Assembly: GCA_903838675.1 (NCBI GenBank)
Contig: CAILZI010000069.1
Span: forward strand, 1-55,231
Direction of reading: 5' to 3'
DNA: 55,231 nt
Source of the DNA: an uncultured Verrucomicrobiota bacterium
GTDB lineage: Bacteria > Verrucomicrobiota > Verrucomicrobiia > Verrucomicrobiales > Verrucomicrobiaceae
Shown here: positions 1 to 8,800 of the stretch, piece by piece
How positions within the stretch are numbered: the first letter of the stretch is position 1
How the letters are laid out: every line of letters begins with the position of its first letter
Notes under the pieces: generated by a model
Seen by the model: the letters and a program-made list of their open reading frames with translations, nothing else
Database searches by the model: none
What the model was told of the DNA's origin: nothing
Translations under genes and position numbers: made by a program

Positions 1-63
1 ACTCCAAATCAAGCCGCTTCCCGCCCTCAGTCAGCACACTTCACTTCAAAACTTCAACCGTCC

Positions 64-1638
64 ATGGGATGCCTGTGGTTCACTTTCTGTTCCGTTCTTT
101 TGCTGGCCTCTGCCCTGCATGCCGAGGTGAAGCTCTCCAAGGTCTTCACACCTCACATGGTGCTCCAGCGGGGCATGGAGGTGCCGGTATGGGGAACAGC
201 AGCTCCGGGCGAGAAGGTGACGGTGGCCTTTGCAGGTCAGAGCAAAACAGCCACGGCGGATGACAAGGGCGCATGGAGTGTGAAGCTTGGCTCACTCAAA
301 GCCAGTGCGGAGCCGCGCACGCTGACGATCGGTGGCCAGAAGATCGAAGACGTGCTCGTGGGCGATGTGTGGGTGGGTTCGGGCCAGTCGAACATGGACA
401 TGGTGGTGGCGAGCTATACCAAGGATGATCCCGTGCTGGATGAAGCATCAAAGCAGACGTATCCGCTGCTGCGTTTGCTCCGCAAAGACGCGGGCGCCAC
501 GTGGGAGCAGGCCACGCCGGAGACAAATCCGAAGTTCAGCGCTCTGCTGTTCTCGTTTGGTTTCCCTTTGCAGAAAGAACTCGGCGTGCCGGTGGGCCTG
601 ATGGTGGGTGCGGTCGGTGGCACGCCTTCGGGATTCTGGTTGAGCGAGGAGATGTATCGCAGCGATGCCGCCTGCGCCGAGGCGGTGAAGCAATTCGCGC
701 CGACCTACAAGTATGATGAACTCGTGGCCAAGTATGCCGTGGACAAGGCCAAGTGGGATGCGGACGTGGCCGTCTGGAAGCCGCTGGCCGAGGCAGCGAA
801 GAAAGAGGGCAAGGCCTTGCCTCCCGCACCTCGTGCGCCGCAGCCTGTGGGAAAGGCAGGCGAAACCAACTCCGGCAAGGTGGGCCAGCTCTTTGAAGCC
901 TTCATTCGTCCGTATGTGGGCTATGGCATCAAAGGCGTGCTGTGGGATCAGGGCGAAAGCCGCACGAACATCGTGGGCGTGGATCAGGTCACGCTCATGG
1001 GTGCCCTCATCGGCGGCTGGCGCAAAGCCTGGGGGCAGGGCGATTTTCCCTTTCTCTATGTGGAAAAGCCCAGCGGTGGTGGTTGCGCTTTTGACTATTC
1101 ACAGCCGATGAACCGCCTCGCCGAGAAGTTTGCGCCGCTGCCGAAGACGGTCCCGAACAACCCGGATGCCCAATACTCGCACATGGCCTTCGAGCAGATC
1201 ATGAAGTATCCGAACACGCACATGGTCATCAGCAGCGATCTCGGCAATGGCATTCATCCGCCGAACAAGTCCGGCTACGGTGCGCGTGCCGTGCAGGTGG
1301 CGCTGGCTGTGGCGTATGACAAGGGTAATGAATACCTCGGACCGCAGCTTGCCTCGCACACGATCTCTGGCGGCAAGGTGACGCTGAAATTCAAGCACAG
1401 CGGCAAAGGTCTCGCCTTCTAAAACGGCGACAAGCTGCAGGGCTTTGCCATTGCCGGTGCCGACAAGAAATTCGTCTGGGCGGATGCCGTCATTGAAGGC
1501 AACACCGTGGTGGTTTCCAGCAAGGACGTGCCGCAGCCTGCCGCCGTGCGCTACGCCTGGAGCAATGCCTTCCAGTGGGCGAACTTGTTCAATCAAGATG
1601 GACTGCCTGCACAGCCGTTCAGGACGGATGCGTGGTAG
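64..1638 (+). pseudogene. Sialate O-acetylesterase, interrupted by an in-frame stop
   Basis: A secreted SGNH-type carbohydrate esterase that would remove O-acetyl groups from sialic acid or similar sugars outside the cytoplasm. Residues 1-20 form a signal peptide ending at AlaHisAla. GQSNM at 107-111 is the serine-nucleophile block, and the distal Asp/His block is DLGNGIHPPNK near residue 395. Codon 453 is TAA (1420-1422). The same frame then continues without a gap for 71 more sense codons, with family-like text (KLQGFAIAG, VVVSSKDVP, VRYAWSNAF), to TAG at 1636-1638. The intact product would be about 524 residues. A truncated 452-residue protein keeps the catalytic blocks but loses the C-terminal beta domain. 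The start gives a clean signal peptide; no strong ribosome binding site is visible. A sequencing error (AAA to TAA, for example) cannot be excluded. Confidence 0.85.
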
Positions 1639-1648
1639 GCGTGGAGCG

Positions 1649-1767
1649 GGTAGGGCGAGCTGTCCCCAGCCCGCCGCGTGAGGTCACAGGATGTAGAATA
1701 GCTGGTGTGCAGCAACGAAGCCTATCAGCCTGCGAACGGCGGCGGTTGGGGGACCAACCGCCCTACC
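1649..1767. repeat. Palindrome-ended repeat element (BIME-like)
   Basis: The ends are inverted copies of each other: GGTAGGGCG at 1649-1657 and CGCCCTACC at 1759-1767. Each end also holds a hairpin. The right one is perfect, GGCGGTTGG (1741-1749), loop GGGA, CCAACCGCC (1754-1762). The left one is weaker (GGGCGAGCTG with CAGCCCGCC). The element lies between two genes and its right end runs into the last codons of the peroxidase gene. It has the same plan as the elements around the RAYT gene near 39 kb (two facing palindromes, 120-160 bases) but a different sequence, so it may belong to another repeat family. Confidence 0.6.
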
Positions 1768-2839
1768 GCGTTACCGGCAAACCACTGGGCACTCGCTCAG
1801 GCACGGACTTGTCGTAGTCGTCGCTGTTGAGTGATTCGAGGAAAGCTTTGATCGGTGAGTGGTCTTCGGGGAGCATGTTCATCTGGCGGAGCAGGGGATC
1901 GAGGGGCGGAAGTGTGCCCGTGTCTCCGCCTTCCAGAGTTTCGGCAGCATGATCCATGAGGCGGTCATAAAACAGCAGCACTTCATCGAGCGTCGTTGAG
2001 CCGCCATGATGCATGTAGGGCGCGGTGTGCTTCAGATTTCGCAGCGAAGGCGTGCGAAACTCGGTACGGTTGGTGGCGGAGTCGGTGAGGCCGATGGCGT
2101 GCAGCTTGAAGTCGGAGAGCATGGGGCCATTGTGGCAGAGTGCGCAGCCTGCCTTCTGAAAGGCGGCCATGCCTTTCTGCTGCTCGGCGGTCAGCGCGGT
2201 TTTGTCGCCACGCATGAAGCGGTCAAAGGGAGAATCGGCTGCGATGAGTGTGCGCTCATAGGCGGCGATGGCCTGCGTGACTTTCTCGGCGGTGATTTCG
2301 GTGTGAAAGAGCTTCACGTATTCCGGGATGCTTTTCAGGCGCTCCACCATCGCGGGGACGGCTTCCGCTTCGCTGCAAACATCGCCACGCATTTCCTCAC
2401 GCTGGCGAATCGGTGCCAGGGCCTGTGCTTCGAGGCTTTGTGCGCGGTTGTCCCAAAACATGGGCGACTTGGAGGGATCAAACGGCTTGCCGGATTCAAT
2501 GCCGTTGAAGGCCGCATTGAGGATCGTGGGTGTGTTGCGTGTCAGGGGCAGGAACGCGGCGCCCTGGACGAGTTTACGTGAGGGGCCGGTGCCGCTGGCA
2601 TGCACTCCTAGCGGCGTCGGTCTGCCATCGGCCCAGCCATGCTGCGGATGGTGGCAGGTGGCGCAGGAGACATCACGCGTGGCGGAAAGGATGGGATCAA
2701 AGAACAGCAGTCGGCCGAGGGCGATCTTCGCTGGCGTGTCGTCAGGCTGCGCGGCGGTGAGCGGCAGCGCTTCGATCTGCGTGTTGGGCAGCGGTTCAGC
2801 CGCCGCAGCCGCCAGGATCACGACCAAGGTGGTGAGCAT
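1763..2839 (-). CDS. Cytochrome c peroxidase / MauG-like dihaem protein
   Basis: A periplasmic dihaem c-type protein of 358 residues. A short hydrophobic N-terminus (LVVILAAAAA) acts as signal sequence. The first haem site CATCH is at residues 59-63 and the second, CALCH, near 231-235, the usual spacing of the bacterial cytochrome c peroxidase/MauG family. These enzymes reduce hydrogen peroxide or oxidise a partner protein. The electron donor cannot be told from sequence. The gene starts 6 bases after the stop of the upstream membrane protein (2846-6004), so the two are probably co-transcribed. The 3' end lies inside a palindromic repeat. Confidence 0.9.
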   Translation of the reverse strand: MLTTLVVILAAAAAEPLPNTQIEALPLTAAQPDDTPAKIALGRLLFFDPILSATRDVSCATCHHPQHGWADGRPTPLGVHASGTGPSRKLVQGAAFLPLTRNTPTILNAAFNGIESGKPFDPSKSPMFWDNRAQSLEAQALAPIRQREEMRGDVCSEAEAVPAMVERLKSIPEYVKLFHTEITAEKVTQAIAAYERTLIAADSPFDRFMRGDKTALTAEQQKGMAAFQKAGCALCHNGPMLSDFKLHAIGLTDSATNRTEFRTPSLRNLKHTAPYMHHGGSTTLDEVLLFYDRLMDHAAETLEGGDTGTLPPLDPLLRQMNMLPEDHSPIKAFLESLNSDDYDKSVPERVPSGLPVTR

Positions 2840-2845
2840 ATCCTT

Positions 2846-5800
2846 TTAACGCGCACTGACCGACGGTTCATCCAAGCGACGGTCAGCGTGGAGCAAGAAC
2901 TCCTGCAAATCGCGCTCGGCCTGCGGCACAAGCGCGTGCCTGGCGGAGCGATAGGTTTTGAGGCGAAACTCCAGGAACTGACGCTGCCAGGGTGGGTTGG
3001 GTTCAAAGCGGGACATGACTTCAATCTTTTGCGCCTCGGTGAGCAGAGTGATGATCTGGATCAGCGTGTTCATGCGGCTCGGCTCTGCCAGCCCGCCGGG
3101 AAACGGCTGTTGCAAGGCAGTCATGAACTGCGGGACGAGGTCGCGATTGTTTGCTGCAAGCGGCGGCACCAGTGAAAGCGCGGTTTGCACGGATGAGGGG
3201 CGCACCCAGACTTGGGAGGGCATCGCCTTGAATCCATCCAGCAGGTGAGAGGCGGCATCGTCGTAGGATTCTTGTCTGAAGGCGGAGAGAGCTGCGGCGA
3301 AGGCTGCATCGGCAGGCCAGTCCTGACGCACGGCGGCAAGGCAGGGAGGCAACTGCTCGGCGGTGCCAGCTTGGGCCGTGGATTCGAGCAGCATCAACTG
3401 CTCAAAGGGACTGGCAGGAGTTCCCACCCATGTAGCGAGGACTTCATTGAAATCTCCTTTGGCAAAGGCAGCGACAGCTTCAGCGCGGCGTTGATCCTCG
3501 CCGGTCAGATTATCGAGCATGGCGTAGCTGGCGCCATCCACCGCGAGCATGCGCAGGCGCTCATAGGTGAGGCGTGTGTGATCGATTTGATCTGCAAGGT
3601 GAGCAGGTGCATCCGTCTCTTGTTCGATGGCCATGCTGAGCACCTGCGTGGTCTCAAAGGTGTTGTCTTTGGAAAGGGCACGGGCAAAACCGTACTCCAG
3701 CAGGTTGCGGTCATCGGTGTTGACTGTGGCAGCACTGGATTGCAGCAGGCTGCGTGCAAACTCAGGCGAGGCCAGATGATGGGCCAGCACGCCCTCGATG
3801 GAGTTCGTGAGCCACACGCGCTTGAGCGCTTCGGCAAACAGCGGCTGTGTGATGCGCGAGCGCAGTTGCTCCAACGGGTAGGCCGGTGGCGTGAGGTGGC
3901 CGATGAAGAGCAGATCGTTGGGGCCGGAGATCCACGTCTCCACATGCGGAAACACGGAGGTGAGAGTGGCATAGACCTGGCGGATGGCCTGTGCATCCAC
4001 TTCATAACCCTGCACCCATTGGGCAAAGAGACCGTGCTCATTGAGCCGGGCTTTGGCGGCGGCATAGAACTCCTGCGTGAACAGGGTGGAGACGCCGGCA
4101 CGGTAAGGATTGGAAGGCTCGGAGATGATCAAGTCATAGCGGCTGCCTGCTGCCAGCAGGGCTTCGCGGGCATCGCCGGGAATGAGATGGACGTTGGCCT
4201 TGTTCAGCACATCGCGGTTCACGGGGGCGAAGTGATTGCGCGCCAGTCCCGCCATGGCGGGCTCCAGTTCCACCACATCCACCTGCTTCATTTCGGGGAC
4301 ATCCGCCACCCAGCCAGCCGTGGTGCCGGTGCCGAGGCCGACGATGAAGGCATGGTGCGGTGCCGGATGCAGCAGCGCAGGCACTAGGCCCTGCATGACC
4401 TGGGTGTCGGCATCGCCAAAGGCTGAGCCGTCGGATTTGCCGTTCACGTAGAGGCAGTAGCCGTCATCGCTAGACACAGCAGCCACGCTGGCCTCACGTC
4501 CTTCAAATTCATGCGCGATCTTCCAGCGGCTGGCATGCAGCCAGCCACGCAGGCCATTGAAGGAATTCGGTAGCGGCTCCACACGGCCATAACCGATGGG
4601 GCGGTGCCGCCACGCTGCGGTGGGACCGGTGGGAACGAACATCAATGCCCCTGCGCTGAGCCATAAGGCCGCAATGACAGGCCAGGCGTACCGTGAAGTG
4701 TTTCGTGCTCCCAGCGCCGCAGCGCCAAGACTGAGCAGCACGGTGAGCAGAAATACCCAGTGCCATGCGCCGAGTGCGGTCAGCCATGGTAATAGAATGA
4801 AACCTCCGGCGAGTGAACCCGTGATGGCTCCCAGAGTATTGGCTGCGTAGGCATAGCCCACATGCCTGCCCGCATCGCGGCTGCCGCTGCCCAGCAGACC
4901 CACGAGCAGCGGGAACTGCACCCCCGCTAGAATCGACGGCCCAAGAACGAGCAGGCTGGCGATCAAGGTCCATCCCGTGATCTGCCCGGAAAGCCCGAGG
5001 GAACGCAGTTGATTCACATCAATGGCAAAGACTGCAATGCGATCTCCCAGCGCCCAGGGCAGCGCCAGAAACAACGCCTGCCATGCCGCCACGCGTGCGA
5101 GTGCCGCCAGCGTGACAGCTCCCGCACGCGCTGCCCAGAGCACGCGATAGAGCAACCCACCCAGGCCGATACCAGCAAGTGCCAGCGCCAAAATCAAACC
5201 GAATCCATAGACCGAGCTGCCCAGCAAAGGCGCGAGGATGCGGAACCAGACGAGTTCACTGAGGAAAAAGGTGAAGCCGGTGATGCCTGCGGCGAGGTAC
5301 AGGAAGCGCACGGTCAGCGGGGTGGCAGAAGCGGCTTCGCTGCTGGAAGGCTGCACCTTGGGCTGCAGTGAGGTCTCCTTCTGGGCCACGAACCACGCCG
5401 CCGCACCAATGAGGAGATTCACTCCCGCAGCCGCCATGACTGTGGTGCGGATGCCCCAGAGTTCCAGCAGCCAGAAGGTGCTCAACAGCACGCCCGCGAG
5501 GGCGCCGAGGGTGTTGACCCCATACAGCACGCCCAGGCTGCCGCGCTGCGTGTCCTGATCGGTCTCCACCCATTTGAAAGCCGCAGGCAGACTGCCCCCC
5601 ATGAGCAGGCAGGGCGGCGCGAGCACCACTGTGGCCAGCAGAAGCTGCAGCAGCGTGGCAGGCACCTGACCCAGCGCGGCGATGCCGCCGGTGCTCAGAT
5701 AGAGGGAGCGCACCAGAGAGAGCAGCAGTGGCGTCAGCAATGCCGCGACTCCCACGCCGAGTTCGATCAACGCATACAGCCGCAGCGGGTTTGTGGAAGC

Positions 5801-6004
5801 TTCCGCCTTGCGGCCAAACAGCGCGCTGCCCGCACCCATCGCCCCCATGAAGATCGCCAGCACCGCCGCCGTGGCAGGCGTGGCGCCGCCAAAGACCAGC
5901 CGGAATTCCCGCAGCCAGGACATTTGGTACACCAGCGCACAGGCACCGGACAGGGCCAGCAGGAGGGCGAGGAAGGGGAGGCGAAGAGCAGGAGGGAGAG
6001 TCAT
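2846..6004 (-). CDS. Membrane-fused spermidine-synthase-like protein
   Basis: A large fusion of about 1052 residues from ATG 6004 (an in-frame GTG at 6025 is the alternative). The first 460 residues are hydrophobic, with many membrane helices in two blocks. Residues of about 500-750 form a Rossmann methyltransferase/spermidine-synthase fold: the nucleotide loop VGLGTGTTAG, then VDVVELEP, then ISEPSNPYRAGVSTLFTQEFY-type text. The paired aspartates of true spermidine synthases are replaced by EPSNP, so it probably does not make spermidine. The last 300 residues are helical and unassigned. Proteins of this architecture are usually listed as fused MFS/spermidine synthase; the substrate is unknown. 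It precedes the peroxidase gene in one operon. Confidence 0.85.
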   Translation of the reverse strand: MTLPPALRLPFLALLLALSGACALVYQMSWLREFRLVFGGATPATAAVLAIFMGAMGAGSALFGRKAEASTNPLRLYALIELGVGVAALLTPLLLSLVRSLYLSTGGIAALGQVPATLLQLLLATVVLAPPCLLMGGSLPAAFKWVETDQDTQRGSLGVLYGVNTLGALAGVLLSTFWLLELWGIRTTVMAAAGVNLLIGAAAWFVAQKETSLQPKVQPSSSEAASATPLTVRFLYLAAGITGFTFFLSELVWFRILAPLLGSSVYGFGLILALALAGIGLGGLLYRVLWAARAGAVTLAALARVAAWQALFLALPWALGDRIAVFAIDVNQLRSLGLSGQITGWTLIASLLVLGPSILAGVQFPLLVGLLGSGSRDAGRHVGYAYAANTLGAITGSLAGGFILLPWLTALGAWHWVFLLTVLLSLGAAALGARNTSRYAWPVIAALWLSAGALMFVPTGPTAAWRHRPIGYGRVEPLPNSFNGLRGWLHASRWKIAHEFEGREASVAAVSSDDGYCLYVNGKSDGSAFGDADTQVMQGLVPALLHPAPHHAFIVGLGTGTTAGWVADVPEMKQVDVVELEPAMAGLARNHFAPVNRDVLNKANVHLIPGDAREALLAAGSRYDLIISEPSNPYRAGVSTLFTQEFYAAAKARLNEHGLFAQWVQGYEVDAQAIRQVYATLTSVFPHVETWISGPNDLLFIGHLTPPAYPLEQLRSRITQPLFAEALKRVWLTNSIEGVLAHHLASPEFARSLLQSSAATVNTDDRNLLEYGFARALSKDNTFETTQVLSMAIEQETDAPAHLADQIDHTRLTYERLRMLAVDGASYAMLDNLTGEDQRRAEAVAAFAKGDFNEVLATWVGTPASPFEQLMLLESTAQAGTAEQLPPCLAAVRQDWPADAAFAAALSAFRQESYDDAASHLLDGFKAMPSQVWVRPSSVQTALSLVPPLAANNRDLVPQFMTALQQPFPGGLAEPSRMNTLIQIITLLTEAQKIEVMSRFEPNPPWQRQFLEFRLKTYRSARHALVPQAERDLQEFLLHADRRLDEPSVSAR

Positions 6005-6090
6005 CAGCGGGGCATCAAGACGCACGATGCCTGAGGTGTCCAGTTGCGAAACGGCGGCGGGAGTGTGCGGCAGCCAAGCCCCGCTGGCAG

Positions 6091-6312
6091 GTTTCGGTGG
6101 TTTTGGCGGTTTTGGCGGTGCTTTTTAATAGGAGGAGATTTTTCAGGGCGGGAGGTATCGGCGGTTTTGGCAGTTTTGGCAGTGCCTTTTAAAAGGGGGA
6201 GAGTTTTTTCGCGAGGGGCGGAGCATGCTAAAGCGAACCAACGAAACTGGGGGGGGGTGAGGGTTTTGTTGGTGCTTTTAAAAAGGGAGAGATGTTTTGT
6301 GAGGACAGGGGC
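6091..6312 (+). repeat. Left array of GGTTTTGGC-type repeats (three units)
   Basis: Three units of about 60-70 bases in one direction. Each has GG-rich steps such as GGCGGTTTTGGCGGTTTTGG, then GGTGC(T/C)TTTT, AAAAGGGGGAGAG and TTTTTTCGCGAG. Unit A starts at about 6091, unit B at 6154, and a decayed unit C runs from about 6250. The frames through it read as low-complexity Gly-Phe or Lys-Thr-Ala peptides and look like repeat translations, not genes. The partner array on the other strand is at 6647-6862. Confidence 0.75.
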
Positions 6313-6646
6313 TGGCTGAAACTCCAACACGTAGCCTTGATGTTTCATCGGCTTAGGCAGGTGGTGTGCCAGTTGACTGATGTGAGCTATGGCAGAGCCG
6401 GTTAACAAACCGGTCTGTCATGAGAGGTCAGGTCAGGCCAGGACAGGATGAGGTATTCAATGCTCTATAGTGGCACCAGGTGGTTACTAGAAGCATGGTG
6501 TTACCTTTGGAACAGGCATCCTCGCTATGCAGCAGCAGGGCTGCTTTGCTGCAAGTCATGGCAGGAGGTGGATTGTGGGTGTTTTTCACCCTGGCATACA
6601 CGGTCATCTCCATTCATCCCCCCCCTTGTTGGCCAACCTCATGAAT
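6313..6646. other. Gene-free core between two inverted repeat arrays
   Basis: About 330 bases with no convincing gene. It contains a small hairpin, CCGGTT-AACA-AACCGG near 6398, and short AGGTCA/AGGACAGG iterations after it. Open frames of 60-70 codons exist on both strands but show no recognisable family, signal sequence or start signal. Confidence 0.5.
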
Positions 6647-6862
6647 GGTGTACCTCTTGAAAAGGCACTGCCAAAACTGACGAAACCGCCAATACCCTCC
6701 CGGGGCGGTGCTCGTGAAAAAACACTCCCCCTTTCAAAAAGCACCGCCAAAACCGCCGAAACCGCCAAAACCGCCGAAACCGCCAAAACCCTTCCGGGGA
6801 GCAGTGCTCAGTGAAAAATAGCCCCCTCCAAAATGAACTGCCAAAACCGCCGAAACTACCGG
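6647..6862 (-). repeat. Right array of GGTTTTGGC-type repeats (three units, inverted)
   Basis: Read on the minus strand, this repeats the module of the left array. Unit F is at about 6790-6862. Unit E (about 6697-6790) has a longer run alternating GGTTTTGGC and GGTTTCGGC, then GGTGCTTTTT, GAAAGGGGGAGTG and TTTTTTCACGAGC. Unit D (about 6647-6696) is truncated. The two arrays together form an imperfect inverted structure of about 770 bases. Confidence 0.75.
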
Positions 6863-6944
6863 CGGGCCCGAGGACTGCCACGGGATGAGCTTTCTTGCAT
6901 ATTTTCCATTCGCCATGGGAATGTACAATGCTCACGTTGCCACT

Positions 6945-7526
6945 GTGAAGCGCACCCTTCTTCTTAACCTCCTCTTGTTTGCAGCCAGTGTTGCTCAACT
7001 TTCAGCTCAGGCGGCCGCAGAGCCGTCCGAACGGCAGGCCAAAGCGCTTAAGGTCGTGGCCAGCGTGAAATATGGAAACCTGATCACACAGCATGCCAAA
7101 ACGGGTGAGGCACCCGCACCGGATAAATTTGCAGACTGGCTGCTCGCGGAGGCAAATAATCCTTCATTGCTTCGCGATCAAATCGCCGAGGACATTACAA
7201 TGATTGAGACGAATGGCAGGAACGAGAATTTCTTGGAATCTTACTTCACAACGAACGCCAAGTACGTGGGGCGATTGGTGTTTCGCCCCCGCGATGTCAA
7301 GGTCAGCCGCGTCGGTGGTGGCAAAGAAGTGTTCACCTATCAGGCGAGCTTCCACACCCAGGATAACTTTCATCGTGGATGGAATGAGATTGATTTTGTC
7401 TTCACTTTCCAAGTGAAGGTCGAGTTCTTCAAATTCACCAGTGCCTATCAAGTGACCGTGGTTTCCTATCCGAAGTTTGAGAAGAAGAACGAGAAGGAAG
7501 AGGTGATTCCTCGGGTGAAAGAATAA
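6945..7526 (+). CDS. Secreted protein of unknown function
   Basis: I do not recognise a family. From GTG 6945 (VKRTLLLNLLLFAASVAQLSAQA) there is a textbook signal peptide, giving a precursor of 193 residues. In-frame ATGs at 6885, 6915 and 6921 add a longer N-terminus; GTG fits secretion best. The mature part has an N-terminal helical region, then alternating polar/hydrophobic strands (VGRLVFRPRDVKVSRV, EVFTYQASFHTQ, IDFVFTFQVKVEFFKF) and a charged Lys/Glu-rich tail. It contains no cysteine in the mature part. It stands alone between the repeat arrays and the minus-strand prenyltransferase-like gene. Confidence 0.7.
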   Translation: MKRTLLLNLLLFAASVAQLSAQAAAEPSERQAKALKVVASVKYGNLITQHAKTGEAPAPDKFADWLLAEANNPSLLRDQIAEDITMIETNGRNENFLESYFTTNAKYVGRLVFRPRDVKVSRVGGGKEVFTYQASFHTQDNFHRGWNEIDFVFTFQVKVEFFKFTSAYQVTVVSYPKFEKKNEKEEVIPRVKE

Positions 7527-7664
7527 GGAGGCAGTGGTTTCTCATTCAGTCCGCTGAACACCGAACCGAGAATGGGCCGTCGTTCCATTTGGAGCGGCAG
7601 GGTCGAGGACGAGGACGATTTTGCTTCGGCGGCACGTCTTTACTGCTTGCCACACTCACCACTT

Positions 7665-8771
7665 CTACTTCTGATAAATCGGCAAAAAGTGATGATGCAC
7701 ACTCAGGCTAAGTAACGCCAACGACGTTGCATACACGGCTCCGGCGCTCTTCTCGTTTCCGTTGCGGGGATACCAGCTGCCGTCCTGACCCTGGGCGGCG
7801 ATGAGGGTTTGCTCGGTCTTTTGGCGGGCGGTGGCGGCGTGGTCGCCGCCGCGCTGGTACATGCCCTGCGCATAGTAGTAGCAGCCGTAGAAGAACCAGG
7901 GCTCGTTGATCTCGGGCGGGGACTTCATCAGCCAGTTGGCGGAGCCGAGGACTTCGGTGGTTTCATACTGGCCGCAGACCTGGAGGGAGAGCAGACCGGC
8001 GGCGGTGGTGGAGAAGGTCTGGCGTCCGCCGTAGGGCTCGTAGCTGAAGGCGGCCGCATCGTTTTTAGGATTGCCGTTGGAGTCGCGCTCCACGCGGTAG
8101 CTGCGCTTGATGTAGGCCACGGCGTTGTCGATGGCACCTTTGGGCACCTCAAAACCGGCGTTCTTCGCAGCGCGCAGGGCCATCACCTGCCAGACGCTCA
8201 CGGAGATGTCGCTGTCACTGGAGCTTGGCTCATAGCGCCAGCCGCCGCGGTTGGCCTCGCTCTTCGGCACCTGCTGGGAGCGGATGATAAGTTGAATGGC
8301 GCCTTCCAATTGTTTGCGCAGGCGCTTGTCGGTCGCTTCATCCGGCGCGTGGCCGATCATCTCGCTCATCATGAGAGACATGATGCCGTGCCCGTACATG
8401 CGAGAGCGGTCGCTGCGGCCGAGGTAGCCGTTTTCATCGGGCTCCACGCCCTCCACAATAAAGCGCAGGGCTTTGCCGCAGGCGATGCCTTCCGGCGTGG
8501 GGTCGTCAGGCATGTGACCCACAGAGGCCAGCCCCATGAGGGCGAGCGAAGTCATCGCCGCGCTGTGGGAGGGCAGGTCGCCACGCTTGGGCTTCGCATC
8601 GGACTTTTCATCCACGATGTAACCTGCTGTTTTCTGCTGTTTGATCAGCCAAGCCACGGCCTTGTCCACCGAGGCTTTGACCTGCGGGGAGATCAGTTCC
8701 GGTTTGGGGGACTGGGCTGAGGCAGTGGAGGCAGCCGCGAGAAGAAGAATGAGGGATCGAAGGAGGCGCAT
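7665..8771 (-). CDS. Prenyltransferase/squalene-oxidase-type repeat protein, secreted
   Basis: A 368-residue protein from ATG 8771, chosen because it opens directly with a signal peptide (MRLLRSLILLLAAASTASA). The mature part is an alpha/alpha-barrel type built of repeats like those of terpene cyclases and prenyltransferases: AVAWLIKQQ, MTSLALMGLASVG, SVWQVMALRAAKNAG, TTAAGLLSLQVCG, IAAQGQDGSWYPRNG and YATSLALLSLSVHH. There is no clear DXDD cyclase acid motif, so catalysis is unproven. Secreted proteins of this kind are common in Planctomycetes/Verrucomicrobia without known function. The M50 protease gene ends 29 bases upstream of its start, so both are likely one operon. Confidence 0.8.
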   Translation of the reverse strand: MRLLRSLILLLAAASTASAQSPKPELISPQVKASVDKAVAWLIKQQKTAGYIVDEKSDAKPKRGDLPSHSAAMTSLALMGLASVGHMPDDPTPEGIACGKALRFIVEGVEPDENGYLGRSDRSRMYGHGIMSLMMSEMIGHAPDEATDKRLRKQLEGAIQLIIRSQQVPKSEANRGGWRYEPSSSDSDISVSVWQVMALRAAKNAGFEVPKGAIDNAVAYIKRSYRVERDSNGNPKNDAAAFSYEPYGGRQTFSTTAAGLLSLQVCGQYETTEVLGSANWLMKSPPEINEPWFFYGCYYYAQGMYQRGGDHAATARQKTEQTLIAAQGQDGSWYPRNGNEKSAGAVYATSLALLSLSVHHHFLPIYQK

Positions 8772-8800
8772 CAGGGTGACGAAGACAGTCCAATGCACCT

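Noticed and set aside
3212..4387. Open frame of about 390 codons on the plus strand opposite the synthase-like gene
   Set aside because: No motif or start signal. The minus strand encodes the recognised domain.
6448..6660. Open frames of 60-70 codons in the core between the arrays
   Set aside because: No recognisable family, signal sequence or ribosome binding site; both strands are equally open.
6004..6998. Gly-Phe-rich and Lys-Thr-Ala-rich frames across the repeat arrays
   Set aside because: They translate the GGTTTTGGC repeats, exist in several frames on both strands and lack a start signal or family.
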